Source of the DNA: Alphaproteobacteria bacterium
Lineage (GTDB): Bacteria; Pseudomonadota; Alphaproteobacteria; Rhodospirillales; WMHbin7
DNA length: 52,274 nt
Assembly: GCA_015232335.1 (NCBI GenBank)
Contig: JADFZV010000022.1
Coordinates: forward strand, 1 to 52,274
Reading direction: 5' to 3'
Shown here: piece by piece, positions 35,207 to 43,426 of the stretch
Numbering within the stretch: position 1 is the stretch's first letter
Layout: the number at the start of each line of letters is the position of its first letter
Made by a program: the position numbers and the translations under genes
The notes under the pieces: generated by a model
Databases searched by the model: none
What the model saw: the letters and a program-made list of their open reading frames with translations, nothing else
What the model was told of the DNA's origin: nothing

Positions 35207-37024
35207 TTACGCCGCCGGTTGCGGCGGCGGGGGCGGCGGCGGCGGTTTGAACAGATATTTGTTGATATCGACCTCGTCGATCTGCTCGGGCCTTAAGAAG
35301 CGCTCGGCATATTGCTTCCACACACCCGACGTCAGGAACAGGTTGAACAGGTCGGGATCGACATGCTTGTCCTTGCACATGAAGCCCATGATCTTCAGGC
35401 TTTCCGATAGCGTCTTGGGCGGCTTGTAGGGCCGGTCGGCGGCGGTCAGAGCCTCGAAGATGTCGGCAATCGCCATGATGCGCTCGGGCATCGTCATGTC
35501 GTCCTTGAGCTTGCTTCTGGGATAGCCCGTGCCGTCCATCTTTTCATGATGGTTGCCAGCCAGGTCGGGAACCCGCTTCAAGGTTTTGGGGAAGGGCAGA
35601 GCGCGCAGCATCAGAATGGTCTGCACGATATGGTCGTTGATATGGTAGCGGTCCTCGTTGGTCAGCGTGCCCCTGGCGATCGACAGGTTGTAGACTTCGC
35701 CCAGATTAAGATGCAGATCGGGCCTCGTCAGGGTGAATTCCTCCATGCCCACGGCCAGCGCATTCTCGATCTCGTGGGGAATCTTGTGTTCCTCACGGTC
35801 AGCCAGCAGGAATTCTGTCACCGGCGGCTTGGGCCGATCCTTGGGATAGCGGCGCAATTCGGCGATCGACAGTCCCATCTCGTCGTCGAGCGTACGAACC
35901 CAGGTGCGCTCTCCAATCTTCTTTAAGCGCTCCACCTTGTCGGGCGCCATGAATTCGCCCCCCACATTGCATTCGGCCACAAAGGCGAAATCATCGTCCA
36001 ATTGGGCCAGATCCGCGTCCAGCCTTTCGCGCAGCTCGGCCTCGCTTTCCTCGCCCTTGATGCGGTTTTCGAGATAACGGATGACCACGTCGCGCTTTAG
36101 CACCTCGAAGCGGGTGCGGATTTCGTGCATGCGGTTATAGATGGTTTCCAGCTTGGTGGCCTTGTCCACGATATATTCGGGCGTGGTCACCTTGCCGCAA
36201 TCATGCAGGCCCGCCGCCACCTCAAGCTCGTACCATTCGTCATGGGTCAGGTTGAAATCGGCATACTGGCCTTCGGTTTCGTCGCAGGCGGCCTGGGCCA
36301 GCATCTTGGTCAATTCCGGTACGCGTAAGCAGTGGCCGCCGGTGTAGGGCGACTTGGCGTCGATCGCGGTGGCGATCACCTTGATGAAGCTGTTGAACAG
36401 TTTTACCTGGGCGTCGATCAGCGAGCGATTATCCAAGGCGACGGCGGCCTGACTGGCCAGCGCCTCGATCAGGGGCTCGATGTCGGGCGTGAAGATGATC
36501 ACTTCGTTTTCGTCGGTGCGCGCATTGATCAATTGCAGAACGCCGATCACCTCGTTGCCGCGGTTCTTAAGCGGCACGGTAAGGAAGGATTTCGAACGAT
36601 ACCCGGTTCCGGCGTCGAACTTGCGCGTGCCCGAGAAGTCGAATTCCTTGCTTTCATAGGCGTCGGGAATGCTGATGGTCTGGCCTGTGAGCGCCACCAG
36701 AGAAGCCACGTTGTTCTGGTTGGGCGTTCCCTCGTCGTCGAACATCTTGACCGGCGGGAAGGGAATGGGCTTTCCCGTCGTGCCGCCCATGGCGATGCCC
36801 AGCGTGTCGTTGCGCATGATGGCGAAAGAGAGGCTCTTGCCGTCTTCGTTCATCAGGTAAAGCGTACCGCCATCGGCATTGCAGAAATTCTTGGCCTCGA
36901 CCAGGATGTTTTCCAAAAGCCGGTTGTAGTCGCGCTCGGCCGAGAGCGCGATGCCGATATCGATCAGGCGCTTGAAGCGGGACTCGCGACCGTCGCCGTT
37001 TTGAGGCATCGTGTTGTTGTTCAT
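35207..37024 (-). CDS. GAF-HD-GYP protein, predicted c-di-GMP phosphodiesterase
   Basis: 605 residues. A GAF sensor domain (about 15-200) precedes an HD-GYP domain with LHDCGK near 275 and HHEKMDGTGYP near 498. The gap between these motifs is far longer than in ordinary HD-GYP proteins (about 220 residues against about 60) because of a charged insert after the HD part. Both metal and GYP signatures are intact, so hydrolysis of c-di-GMP is likely. The C-terminus ends in eight prolines (PPPPPPPP then QPAA). There is no membrane helix. It is divergent from ubiD. Confidence 0.9.
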   Translation of the reverse strand: MNNNTMPQNGDGRESRFKRLIDIGIALSAERDYNRLLENILVEAKNFCNADGGTLYLMNEDGKSLSFAIMRNDTLGIAMGGTTGKPIPFPPVKMFDDEGTPNQNNVASLVALTGQTISIPDAYESKEFDFSGTRKFDAGTGYRSKSFLTVPLKNRGNEVIGVLQLINARTDENEVIIFTPDIEPLIEALASQAAVALDNRSLIDAQVKLFNSFIKVIATAIDAKSPYTGGHCLRVPELTKMLAQAACDETEGQYADFNLTHDEWYELEVAAGLHDCGKVTTPEYIVDKATKLETIYNRMHEIRTRFEVLKRDVVIRYLENRIKGEESEAELRERLDADLAQLDDDFAFVAECNVGGEFMAPDKVERLKKIGERTWVRTLDDEMGLSIAELRRYPKDRPKPPVTEFLLADREEHKIPHEIENALAVGMEEFTLTRPDLHLNLGEVYNLSIARGTLTNEDRYHINDHIVQTILMLRALPFPKTLKRVPDLAGNHHEKMDGTGYPRSKLKDDMTMPERIMAIADIFEALTAADRPYKPPKTLSESLKIMGFMCKDKHVDPDLFNLFLTSGVWKQYAERFLRPEQIDEVDINKYLFKPPPPPPPPQPAA

Positions 37025-37092
37025 GTTTCTCCCTTGGTCTTAGAGTACCCGTCTTCTTGCTGAAAGAAAAGTCAAAGCTGGACGAAAATCCC

Positions 37093-37098
37093 TATAAT
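37093..37098 (+). promoter_or_regulatory. -10 element upstream of the UbiD-family gene
   Basis: A perfect TATAAT about 33 bp before the start codon at 37131. The -35 region is poor (AGTCAA-like), so an activator may be needed, or the match is by chance. Confidence 0.35.
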
Positions 37099-37130
37099 TC
37101 AACACCTAGTTCCTTTCCGGGGGCCTTCGA

Positions 37131-38639
37131 ATGTTTAACTCGCTGCGCGATTTCATGGCCCATCTCGAAGCCAGAGGACGGCTGGTCCGGGTGTCGGCAC
37201 CGGTCTCGGCGCATCTGGAGATGACGGAAATCCAGACCCGCCTTCTGGCCGAGGGCGGCCCTGCCGTCCTGTTCGAGCATGTGGTGAGTCCAGGGGGAAA
37301 GCGCTACCCCTTTCCGGTGCTGGCCAACCTGTTCGGCAGCAAGGAGCGCGTGGCCTGGGGCATGGGCCGTGAGGTGGCCGAGCTTCGGGCCGTGGGCGAG
37401 ACGCTGGCCTATCTGAAGCAGCCCGAACCGCCGAACGGCTGGCGCGACGCCTGGGACAAATTGCCCCTGTTGAAGACCGTGATGGCAATGAAGCCGGCCA
37501 CGGTGACACGAGCCCCTTGCCAGGAAGTTGTGCTTGAAGGCGATAAGATCGACCTGGGGGCGTTGCCCATTCAAACTTGCTGGCCGGGTGAGCCTGCGCC
37601 CTTGATCACCTGGCCCTTGGTGATCACCAAGGGGCCAGGATCGGACAAGCGTGACGCCACCAATGTCGGCATCTACCGCATGCAGGTGGCGGGAAAGAAC
37701 AAGACCATCATGCGCTGGCTGGCGCACCGGGGTGGTGCCCAGCATTTCGCCCGCTGGAAGGCTTCGGGCCGGAAAGATCCTTTTCCGGTGGCGGTGGCCA
37801 TTGGGGCCGATCCGGGCACCATCCTGGCCGCCGTGACGCCAGTCCCCGACACACTTTCGGAATATCAGTTTGCGGGCCTGCTTCGCGGCAGCAAGGTGGA
37901 ACTGGTGGCCGCGAAAACGGTGCCCCTGATGGTGCCAGCCGAGGCCGAGATCGTGCTGGAGGGACATGTCGATCTGGAAGCCACCTTGCCCGAGGGGCCT
38001 TACGGCGACCACACCGGCTATTACAACAATATCGAGCCCTTTCCGGTCTTCACGCTGTCGGCCATCACCATGCGCAAGGACCCGATTTACCTGTCCACCT
38101 TTACCGGCCGCCCACCCGACGAACCCAGCGTTCTGGGCGAAGCGCTGAACGAGGTGTTCATTCCGCTCTTGCAGCAGCAGTTTCCCGAGATCGTCGATTT
38201 CTGGCTGCCGCCCGAGGCTTGTTCCTACCGTATGGCCGTGGTCTCGATCAAAAAGGCTTATCCGGGCCACGCCAAGCGGGTGATGATGGGTGTGTGGTCG
38301 TATCTTCGCCAGTTCGTCTATACCAAATTCGTGGTGGTGGTGGACGAGGACATCAACTGTCGCGACTGGAACGACGTGATCTGGGCGATCAGCACCCGCA
38401 TGGACCCAGTACGCGACGTGACCCTGATCGAACATACGCCCATCGATTACCTGGATTTCGCCAGCCCTGATTCCGGCCTGGGTGGCAAGATGGGCCTGGA
38501 CGCCACCAGCAAGATACCGCCGGAAACCAAGCGGGAATGGGGCCAGCCCATCCGCATCGACCAGGATGTAATCGAGGCGGTCTCGAAGCGCTGGGCCGAT
38601 TTGGGCCTGCCGGGAAGCGGAAAGCCGATTTGGAAGTAG
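37131..38639 (+). CDS. ubiD: UbiD-family decarboxylase
   Basis: 502 residues, the usual length for UbiD. Family motifs are the [11 protein letters not shown] segment, the [13 protein letters not shown] segment that holds the prenylated-FMN site, and a C-terminal [15 protein letters not shown]. UbiD removes the carboxyl group from 3-polyprenyl-4-hydroxybenzoate in ubiquinone synthesis using prenyl-FMN made by UbiX. UbiX is not in the window. Other UbiD relatives act on aromatic acids, but the length and strong conservation favour the ubiquinone enzyme. A hairpin without a T-run (38652-38667) follows. Confidence 0.88.
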   Translation: MFNSLRDFMAHLEARGRLVRVSAPVSAHLEMTEIQTRLLAEGGPAVLFEHVVSPGGKRYPFPVLANLFGSKERVAWGMGREVAELRAVGETLAYLKQPEPPNGWRDAWDKLPLLKTVMAMKPATVTRAPCQEVVLEGDKIDLGALPIQTCWPGEPAPLITWPLVITKGPGSDKRDATNVGIYRMQVAGKNKTIMRWLAHRGGAQHFARWKASGRKDPFPVAVAIGADPGTILAAVTPVPDTLSEYQFAGLLRGSKVELVAAKTVPLMVPAEAEIVLEGHVDLEATLPEGPYGDHTGYYNNIEPFPVFTLSAITMRKDPIYLSTFTGRPPDEPSVLGEALNEVFIPLLQQQFPEIVDFWLPPEACSYRMAVVSIKKAYPGHAKRVMMGVWSYLRQFVYTKFVVVVDEDINCRDWNDVIWAISTRMDPVRDVTLIEHTPIDYLDFASPDSGLGGKMGLDATSKIPPETKREWGQPIRIDQDVIEAVSKRWADLGLPGSGKPIWK

Positions 38640-38651
38640 TTTGTCCTTAAT

Positions 38652-38667
38652 CGGGCAAGGGTGCCCG
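38652..38667 (+). terminator. Hairpin downstream of ubiD
   Basis: CGGGCA (38652-38657) pairs with TGCCCG (38662-38667) around AGGG. No T-run follows, so terminator function is weak. Confidence 0.35.
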
Positions 38668-38764
38668 AGGCCTTTCACACAGGCGTTTTGTTAAGGCTTA
38701 TTGCGCTTTCGTGGCGAATCGCTCTAAGACAGGGCAGCCTCACCCCAGACCAGAGAGTTTTCCC

Positions 38765-39457
38765 ATGGCCGCTGTTGCCCGCACTCCCGACCAGAAACAG
38801 GCCGGTCTGACCGTTGCCCGCATCCTTTTGGAGATCGGGGCGGTGAATTTCCGCCCGGAAGAGCCCTATAAGCTCACCTCGGGCTGGGCCAGCCCGGTCT
38901 ATATCGATTGCCGCAAGGTGATTTCCTTCCCGCTGGCCAGGCGCAAGATCACCGAGTTGGCCGCCATCGCCGTCGAGCGCGAGGTGGGGTTCGCTTCGCT
39001 GGAAGCCGTGGCGGGGGGCGAGACGGCTGGCATTCCCTATGCCGCCTGGCTGGCCGAGGAACTGCACCTGCCCATGCTGTATGTGCGCAAGAAGCCCAAG
39101 GGATTCGGGCGCAACGCGCAGATCGAGGGCTGTTTCAAGGATGGCGACCGCATTCTGCTGGTCGAGGATCTGGCGTCGGATGGGGCCAGCAAGGTCGCCT
39201 TCTGCAAGGCCATCCGCGAGGCGGGGGGCCGCATCGACCATTCCCTGGTGGTCTTCTTCTACGGCGTTTTCCCGGGTGCCCTCAAGAATCTCGAGGAAAT
39301 GGGGCTTAACCTGCACTATCTGGCCAATTGGTGGGATGTGCTGGAAGTGGCCGAACATGCCCAGCGCTTCGACAAGAAAACCCTGGATCAGGTGCGCGCC
39401 TTCCTCTACGACCCGGTGGGCTGGTCGACCACCCATGGCGGCAAGGGAGCCGACTGA
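38765..39457 (+). CDS. pyrE: Orotate phosphoribosyltransferase
   Basis: 230 residues from ATG 38765. It makes orotidine 5'-phosphate from orotate and PRPP in pyrimidine synthesis. Visible are YKLTSGWASPVYIDCRK near the N-terminus, AGGETAGIPYA, and the PRPP-binding loop RILLVEDLASDGASK. The SDGA form in place of TTGG is the version seen in one class of alphaproteobacterial OPRT. Its stop codon abuts the stop codon of the convergent pilin-like gene with no gap. Confidence 0.93.
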   Translation: MAAVARTPDQKQAGLTVARILLEIGAVNFRPEEPYKLTSGWASPVYIDCRKVISFPLARRKITELAAIAVEREVGFASLEAVAGGETAGIPYAAWLAEELHLPMLYVRKKPKGFGRNAQIEGCFKDGDRILLVEDLASDGASKVAFCKAIREAGGRIDHSLVVFFYGVFPGALKNLEEMGLNLHYLANWWDVLEVAEHAQRFDKKTLDQVRAFLYDPVGWSTTHGGKGAD

Positions 39458-39988
39458 TTATTCGGTCTTGGGCGACCAGCTAAGGGCGTTGGCCGCGTCT
39501 TGATTGCAAAGCTCGCTTAAGATGGCGGCCGAAATGCGTTGCGGCATGGTGCCATTGATGGTGACGATGCCCGAGCGGGCTAGGCGCCAGCCCGCCGAAA
39601 CGCAGGCCTGATTGGGAATGCCGGAAACCGTAACCGAAGCGGGGTTGCCGTGATCGGAAAAGATCATGCCGCCATAGACGTTGGTGGGCGGCGTTTTCCC
39701 GGTTGCCGCGGCTTCGATCTGGGCGGTCAGGGCTTCCGCCGTGGGTTCGACCGGCCCATGGGCCTTCATCGACCAATAGGTGCCGCCGACGACGACCATC
39801 ACGGTCAGCGCCAGCAGCGTATAAAGCAGGGCATGGCTTTTCTTAGCCGGGGGAGAGGCCTTCCTGACCGGAGCCGTTGGGGGGGCCTTGTGCGGCACCG
39901 AAGCCGCCGCCGCCCGTGGGCGATGATCGTTGATGTGCGGATGCCCGTGATCTTGCATGTGATGTAAATGGGAAGAAGAAACGGCCAT
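39458..39988 (-). CDS. Histidine-rich membrane protein with type IVb pilin-like C-terminal domain
   Basis: 176 residues from ATG 39988, preceded by GGAGG. Residues 1-22 contain seven histidines (H7, H9, H10, H14, H16, H18, H22) in a likely cytoplasmic tail. An Ala/Pro/Lys-rich linker leads to one helix at about 52-70, and a C-terminal domain outside the cytoplasm has two cysteines (C129, C161) and the pattern IPNQAC...TINGT...LC...LSWSPK. That pattern resembles the C-terminal half of PilS/TcpA-type pilins, where the two cysteines form a disulfide. There is no prepilin peptidase site before the helix, so it is not an ordinary pilin. Function unknown. Confidence 0.6.
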   Translation of the reverse strand: MAVSSSHLHHMQDHGHPHINDHRPRAAAASVPHKAPPTAPVRKASPPAKKSHALLYTLLALTVMVVVGGTYWSMKAHGPVEPTAEALTAQIEAAATGKTPPTNVYGGMIFSDHGNPASVTVSGIPNQACVSAGWRLARSGIVTINGTMPQRISAAILSELCNQDAANALSWSPKTE

Positions 39989-40154
39989 GACACTCCCTCC
40001 TGGAGCAATATCAGCCCTTCTTCTCATTATATGGTTGAGAAATGATTAATTCAAGTCTATTCATGTCGAAATTAGTCGCAATTTTAGATAAATTAAGATA
40101 AAAACAAGAAACAAATGTGATGTTGCGGTAGCACACAAATAATATATTAAGTAT

Positions 40155-40355
40155 TCATTGATCGTCTTCGCATGAAAGCTTGGTCTTTTTCTGTTCACGA
40201 AGACGCTTGCGCACAGTTTCCGGCGCGTTCTTTTCCGGAGAGACAAAGCGAAAGCGGCCATGCAGAATGCAGCCCCTCATGCCGGGCGAACAGTCCTTGC
40301 CTTTTACCTTCTCGCACTGGCCCTTGCTTTCGTGCGGGCAGCCCCAGCCGGACAT
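40155..40355 (-). CDS. Small four-cysteine protein downstream of higBA
   Basis: 66 residues. The first half has four cysteines in a regular layout, C6PH, C14, C22SPGMRGC29, followed by ILHGRF; the second half is basic (ETVRKRLREQKK) with one further cysteine. The spacing C-x7-C-x7-C-x6-C suggests a small metal-binding or disulfide knuckle. It begins 12 bases after the antitoxin stop codon and is probably co-transcribed with the toxin-antitoxin pair. I do not know its function. The region from 40000 to 40154 beyond its 3' end is AT-rich and holds nothing I can name. Confidence 0.6.
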   Translation of the reverse strand: MSGWGCPHESKGQCEKVKGKDCSPGMRGCILHGRFRFVSPEKNAPETVRKRLREQKKTKLSCEDDQ

Positions 40356-40367
40356 GGGCTTTGCTCT

Positions 40368-40685
40368 CTAAGCCAGATCGCCGATCTTGGCGATGTGGAC
40401 AGGATCGTGATTGGGAAATCGGGCCACGATCTCCAACTCGCCGCCCATCCCCGCAATGACGCGACGAAGCGTCGAAACCAGCATGTCGGTGCGCCGTTCG
40501 ATGCGAGAGATTTCGTCCTGCCCAACGCCCAGTTCCTTTGCCAGTTCGTCTTGAGTCAGCGTCAGCGCCTTCCTGATTTCGCGCAGCGAATATTCTTCCT
40601 CGATCAAGCGCTTCGTCTCGCGTTCGATGGCCGCCTTGCGCTTCTTGGGCAGGCTTGCCATCACGTCGTTCAAAGTCCGTCCCAT
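40368..40685 (-). CDS. HigA-type antitoxin (XRE helix-turn-helix)
   Basis: 105 residues. A helical N-terminal part leads to an XRE-type helix-turn-helix (LTQDELAKELGVGQDEISRIERRTD) and the tail GGELEIVARFPNHDP common in HigA-like antitoxins. It should bind and neutralise the toxin encoded two bases upstream and repress their common promoter. AAGGAAAGG before the start lies inside the toxin's end. Toxin-first order is the HigBA arrangement. Confidence 0.88.
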   Translation of the reverse strand: MGRTLNDVMASLPKKRKAAIERETKRLIEEEYSLREIRKALTLTQDELAKELGVGQDEISRIERRTDMLVSTLRRVIAGMGGELEIVARFPNHDPVHIAKIGDLA

Positions 40686-40687
40686 GG

Positions 40688-41047
40688 TTATTTGCCTTTC
40701 CTTAAAGATGTCAGATGGCGATCAAATCGTACATCCGCCTTGGCGATCAGGTCGGCGTAGAAGCGCCGTTCGTCCCTTCCTGCCTTGTCGCCTGCCACCA
40801 AAACGATAGCTTCGCGCGCCGGGTCGAATGCAAAGGCCACCCGCCAAACCCCGTCATCGGCATCGAAACGCAATTCCTTCATGTTGGCGTGGCACGAGGC
40901 TTTCAGCGTATCGACCCTGGGCCGACCCAGCGAAGGGCCAAACTCGGCCAACAGGCCGAACATTACCAGCGCCTTGTCCTGCACGGCTTGGGGCAAGGCC
41001 ATCCATTCAGCTTCGAATTCGTCGGCAAAGCGAACCGTCCAGGGCAT
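40688..41047 (-). CDS. HigB/RelE-superfamily toxin
   Basis: 119 residues. The sequence (VRFADEFEAEWMALPQAVQDKA..., GPSLGRPRVDTLK, MKELRFDADDGVWRVAFAFDPAREAIVLVAGDK) matches the HigB-like group of RelE-superfamily toxins, usually mRNA interferases acting with the ribosome. It is followed by the antitoxin gene after two bases. The promoter at 41053-41081 would place the transcript start at the ATG itself; no Shine-Dalgarno precedes it. Confidence 0.88.
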   Translation of the reverse strand: MPWTVRFADEFEAEWMALPQAVQDKALVMFGLLAEFGPSLGRPRVDTLKASCHANMKELRFDADDGVWRVAFAFDPAREAIVLVAGDKAGRDERRFYADLIAKADVRFDRHLTSLRKGK

Positions 41048-41052
41048 GACAG

Positions 41053-41081
41053 ATTATGGCATCAAAAACATATGGTGTCTA
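41053..41081 (-). promoter_or_regulatory. Promoter of the higBA operon, probably giving a leaderless mRNA
   Basis: On the minus strand: TAGACA (41076-41081), a 17-base spacer and CATAAT (41053-41058). Both hexamers match consensus at five of six positions. The -10 ends five bases before the toxin ATG at 41047. Confidence 0.6.
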
Positions 41082-41094
41082 GGGCATGAAACAT

Positions 41095-41124
41095 CGAAAT
41101 AGGGGTCAGCGAAATAGGGGGCAG
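41095..41124. repeat. Tandem 15-base direct repeat
   Basis: CGAAATAGGGGTCAG (41095-41109) is followed at once by CGAAATAGGGGGCAG (41110-41124), 14 of 15 identical. It lies between the two toxin-antitoxin pairs. Similar GGGGTCAG units are scattered in many proteobacterial genomes. Confidence 0.7.
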
Positions 41125-41151
41125 AGTTGATATTTCATGCACCATCCCCTC

Positions 41152-41442
41152 TCACTCGGCCACTTCTTGCGGCCACGCCTGCGCCCCATGAAGCAGGCGC
41201 AAGATGACCACGCAATCGCCCTCGACGGCATAGACGGCAAGCCAGGGCAGGCCAGGAAGTGGCAATTCCCTTGTGCCATCCACCCGTCCCGCACGGCCAC
41301 GAAAGGGATGCATCGCAAGGGCAGCAACACGCGCCAGAACCTCGGAACCAATACGCTCCGCCAGGGCCGGATTAACGCTCGCAACATGGTCGCATTGGGC
41401 GGTCAGGTCTTCTTCAGCCTTGCCCGTCCAGCGAAGCTTCAT
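41152..41442 (-). CDS. parE: ParE/RelE-superfamily toxin
   Basis: 96 residues. Typical ParE features: RWTGKAEEDLTAQCDHVASVNPALAERI, HPFRGRAGRVDGTRELPLPGLPWLAVYAVEGDCVVILRLLHGAQAWP. ParE toxins act on DNA gyrase, while close relatives act on mRNA, so the target is not certain. Its start overlaps the antitoxin gene by four bases (ATGA), ensuring coupled translation. Confidence 0.88.
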   Translation of the reverse strand: MKLRWTGKAEEDLTAQCDHVASVNPALAERIGSEVLARVAALAMHPFRGRAGRVDGTRELPLPGLPWLAVYAVEGDCVVILRLLHGAQAWPQEVAE

Positions 41443-41690
41443 TTTCCGGCGGTCTTGAAGCGTTTCTTGAATCGCTTGGCAACGTCATCATGCGCAGAGG
41501 TGCGGCCCGCTAGCATGTCAGCACGACCTTCCTCAACAGCCTCGGCAAAGGCCAGTTCGGCATCGAGATAGGATTTCAGCGCCCGGCCCACCACCCAGGA
41601 TTTACTGCGCCCCTGCATGGTGGAAAGCTGAACCAACCGGTCGGAAAGCGCACCGTCAATGCGGGCCGTGATGGTTACGTCTTTGTTCAT
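41439..41690 (-). CDS. parD: ParD-like antitoxin (ribbon-helix-helix)
   Basis: 83 residues. The N-terminal ribbon-helix-helix (VTITARIDGALSDRLVQLSTMQGRSKSWVVGRAL) should bind DNA as a dimer; the C-terminal helix (AFAEAVEEGRADMLAG) wraps the toxin. It should repress its own promoter at the ATTGTAA repeats. The gene pair has no visible partner in the flanking housekeeping genes. Confidence 0.88.
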   Translation of the reverse strand: MNKDVTITARIDGALSDRLVQLSTMQGRSKSWVVGRALKSYLDAELAFAEAVEEGRADMLAGRTSAHDDVAKRFKKRFKTAGK

Positions 41691-41719
41691 AAATGACCCC
41701 GGAAGAACAAACCAAATTG

Positions 41720-41758
41720 ATTGTAATACATTGTAAGCGAACTTCCGCCTGACTTCAA
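41720..41758 (-). promoter_or_regulatory. parDE promoter with two ATTGTAA repeats
   Basis: Minus strand: TTGAAG (41753-41758), a 17-base spacer and TACAAT (41730-41735). A second TACAAT copy lies ten bases downstream. On the plus strand these are ATTGTAA direct repeats at 41720 and 41730, one helical turn apart, covering the -10 and start site. They are a good candidate for the ParD operator. Confidence 0.6.
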
Positions 41759-41784
41759 CTGCCTGCCGAGATGCCCCGTCCAGT

Positions 41785-42315
41785 TTACCCCTCCCCCGTC
41801 ACCGCGCGGCCCAGATTGAGCAGGGCGGCCTTAAGCTCGGGATCGTCAACGCTTTCCAGCAGGTTGGCCAGCTTGGCTTCCTCTGCCGCCGTGAGGGGCC
41901 GGTGCGCCGGTATCTTGCGCTGGGGCCGTCCGGGCAGCGGGCCTTGGATCAGCTTCAGCCGATCGATCGCCTTCCAACCGAAATAGGCGTTCACGCGCTC
42001 GATGATCTGCGGCTCCATGTAAGACAGCATCATGGCCGCCGGGCCGGAATCCACCTTCAGATGCAAAACGCCGCCATGGCCCGTAATGCCCTCGTCGCGC
42101 TTTTTGGGAATAACCCGGATGGGCAGGGTATGTTCGGCCAGTTGCGGGCCCGCGATGGCCTCCCAGCGGGCCAGAAGCTCGGTCTCGGCAAAGCCCTGGC
42201 GGCCTAAGGCCGGGCGCGCCGCCTTCAGGGCCAGCCCCGCCACCGATTTGAGATCATAGGTGCTGGCCGGGCCGCGCGGCTTGGGGGGCTCGATATCTGG
42301 CTTGTCATCGCTCAT
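41785..42315 (-). CDS. dciA: DciA-like protein (DUF721)
   Basis: 176 residues from ATG 42315. DUF721 motifs are visible: LLARWEAIAGPQLAEHTLPIRVIPKK, HGGVLHLKVDSGPAAMMLSYMEPQIIERVNAYFG and IDRLKLIQGPL. DciA loads or operates the replicative helicase DnaB in bacteria lacking DnaC. The C-terminal 50 residues (RPLTAAEEAKLANLLESVDDPELKAALLNLGRAV) are typical of alphaproteobacterial forms. It is divergent from mutY with only 22 bases between the start codons. Confidence 0.85.
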   Translation of the reverse strand: MSDDKPDIEPPKPRGPASTYDLKSVAGLALKAARPALGRQGFAETELLARWEAIAGPQLAEHTLPIRVIPKKRDEGITGHGGVLHLKVDSGPAAMMLSYMEPQIIERVNAYFGWKAIDRLKLIQGPLPGRPQRKIPAHRPLTAAEEAKLANLLESVDDPELKAALLNLGRAVTGEG

Positions 42316-42337
42316 GCCAGACAGGATAACCATACGC

Positions 42338-43378
42338 ATGCGCCCCCGCCACACTCCCGACATGCAGGCCCTGCTGATCTGGTACGACGCCCACCAGCGC
42401 CGCCTGCCCTGGCGCGAAAGCTTGGATGCCTACCGCGTCTGGCTGTCCGAGGTGATGCTGCAACAGACCACGGTGCCCACCGTGCTGGGCTATTACCCGC
42501 GTTTCCTTGAGCGTTGGCCCAGTGTCGAGGCCCTGGCCCGCGCCAGCCAGGACGAGGTTTTGGCCCAATGGGCGGGGCTTGGCTATTACAGCCGGGCCAG
42601 GAAGCTGCATGACTGCGCCAAGCTGGTGGCCTTTGAGCGACAGGGGCGATTCCCCGAAACCGTCGAGGCCTTGCAGAAACTTCCCGGCATCGGCCCCTAT
42701 ACGGCCAAGGCGGTGGCGGCCATCGCCTTCAAGGTCAACACCGTTCCCATGGACGGCAATATCGAGCGCGTCACCGCCCGCCTGTTCGCCATCACCACCC
42801 CCCTCCCCGCCGCCAAGCCAATGTTGCAGGAACTAGCGCAAAGCTTGGCGGTCAAGGAACGTCCGGGCGATCTGGCCCAGGCCCTGATGGATCTGGGCTC
42901 GGGCATCTGCACGCCCACCAAACCCGCCTGCCCCGCCTGCCCCCTTAAGAAGGATTGCCAGGCCTTCAAGAAAGGCATTGCGGAAAACCTGCCCACCAGA
43001 GCCAAGCGCGCCGCCAAGCCGGTGCGCCACGGCGTTGCCTTTCTGGTCGAACGCAAAAAAGACGGCGCTGTCCTGTTAAGAAAGCGCCCGGAGGCGGGAT
43101 TGCTGGGCGGCATGCTGGAGCTGCCTGGAACACCCTGGCAAAGCGAGCCCTTGACCGACGAGGCCGCCCTGGCCTTCGCCCCCTCTGGCACCGGCTGGCG
43201 AAAGGCGGGTTTGCTCCGCCATGTCTTTACGCATTTCACGCTGATGCTCGAGGTCAGAACGGGCAGCGCCACGCGGACCTCTCAAGGCGCCTTCTGGGCC
43301 AAACCAGAGGACCTCTCCCAACTGGCCTTGCCCACGCTGTTCAAGAAGGCGCTGAAATTTATGGCTCTCGATGTTTGA
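42338..43378 (+). CDS. mutY: A/G-specific adenine glycosylase
   Basis: 346 residues from ATG 42338; other in-frame starts at 42314 and 42362 are possible. The catalytic residues are E38 (SEVMLQQT) and D139 (PMDGNIERV), within one residue of the E. coli numbering. The helix-hairpin-helix is LPGIGPYTAKAVAAIAF and the [4Fe-4S] cluster has C-x6-C-x2-C-x5-C (CTPTKPACPACPLKKDC). The C-terminal NUDIX-like domain that reads 8-oxoG is present. MutY removes adenine opposite 8-oxoguanine. Confidence 0.94.
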   Translation: MRPRHTPDMQALLIWYDAHQRRLPWRESLDAYRVWLSEVMLQQTTVPTVLGYYPRFLERWPSVEALARASQDEVLAQWAGLGYYSRARKLHDCAKLVAFERQGRFPETVEALQKLPGIGPYTAKAVAAIAFKVNTVPMDGNIERVTARLFAITTPLPAAKPMLQELAQSLAVKERPGDLAQALMDLGSGICTPTKPACPACPLKKDCQAFKKGIAENLPTRAKRAAKPVRHGVAFLVERKKDGAVLLRKRPEAGLLGGMLELPGTPWQSEPLTDEAALAFAPSGTGWRKAGLLRHVFTHFTLMLEVRTGSATRTSQGAFWAKPEDLSQLALPTLFKKALKFMALDV

Positions 43379-43426
43379 AGTGGAATTGAGAGTCAGCAAC
43401 ATTACTCTGTGAGTCTTACAAATTTA

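Noticed and set aside
37092..38678. A 528-codon open frame on the minus strand over ubiD
   Set aside because: It covers exactly the ubiD coding region, has no family signature, and arises from GC-rich third positions. ubiD carries strong family motifs.
40061..40261. A 66-codon minus-strand frame overlapping the four-cysteine gene
   Set aside because: It lies in a different frame, runs into AT-rich intergenic DNA and lacks a ribosome site; the cysteine-patterned frame is favoured.
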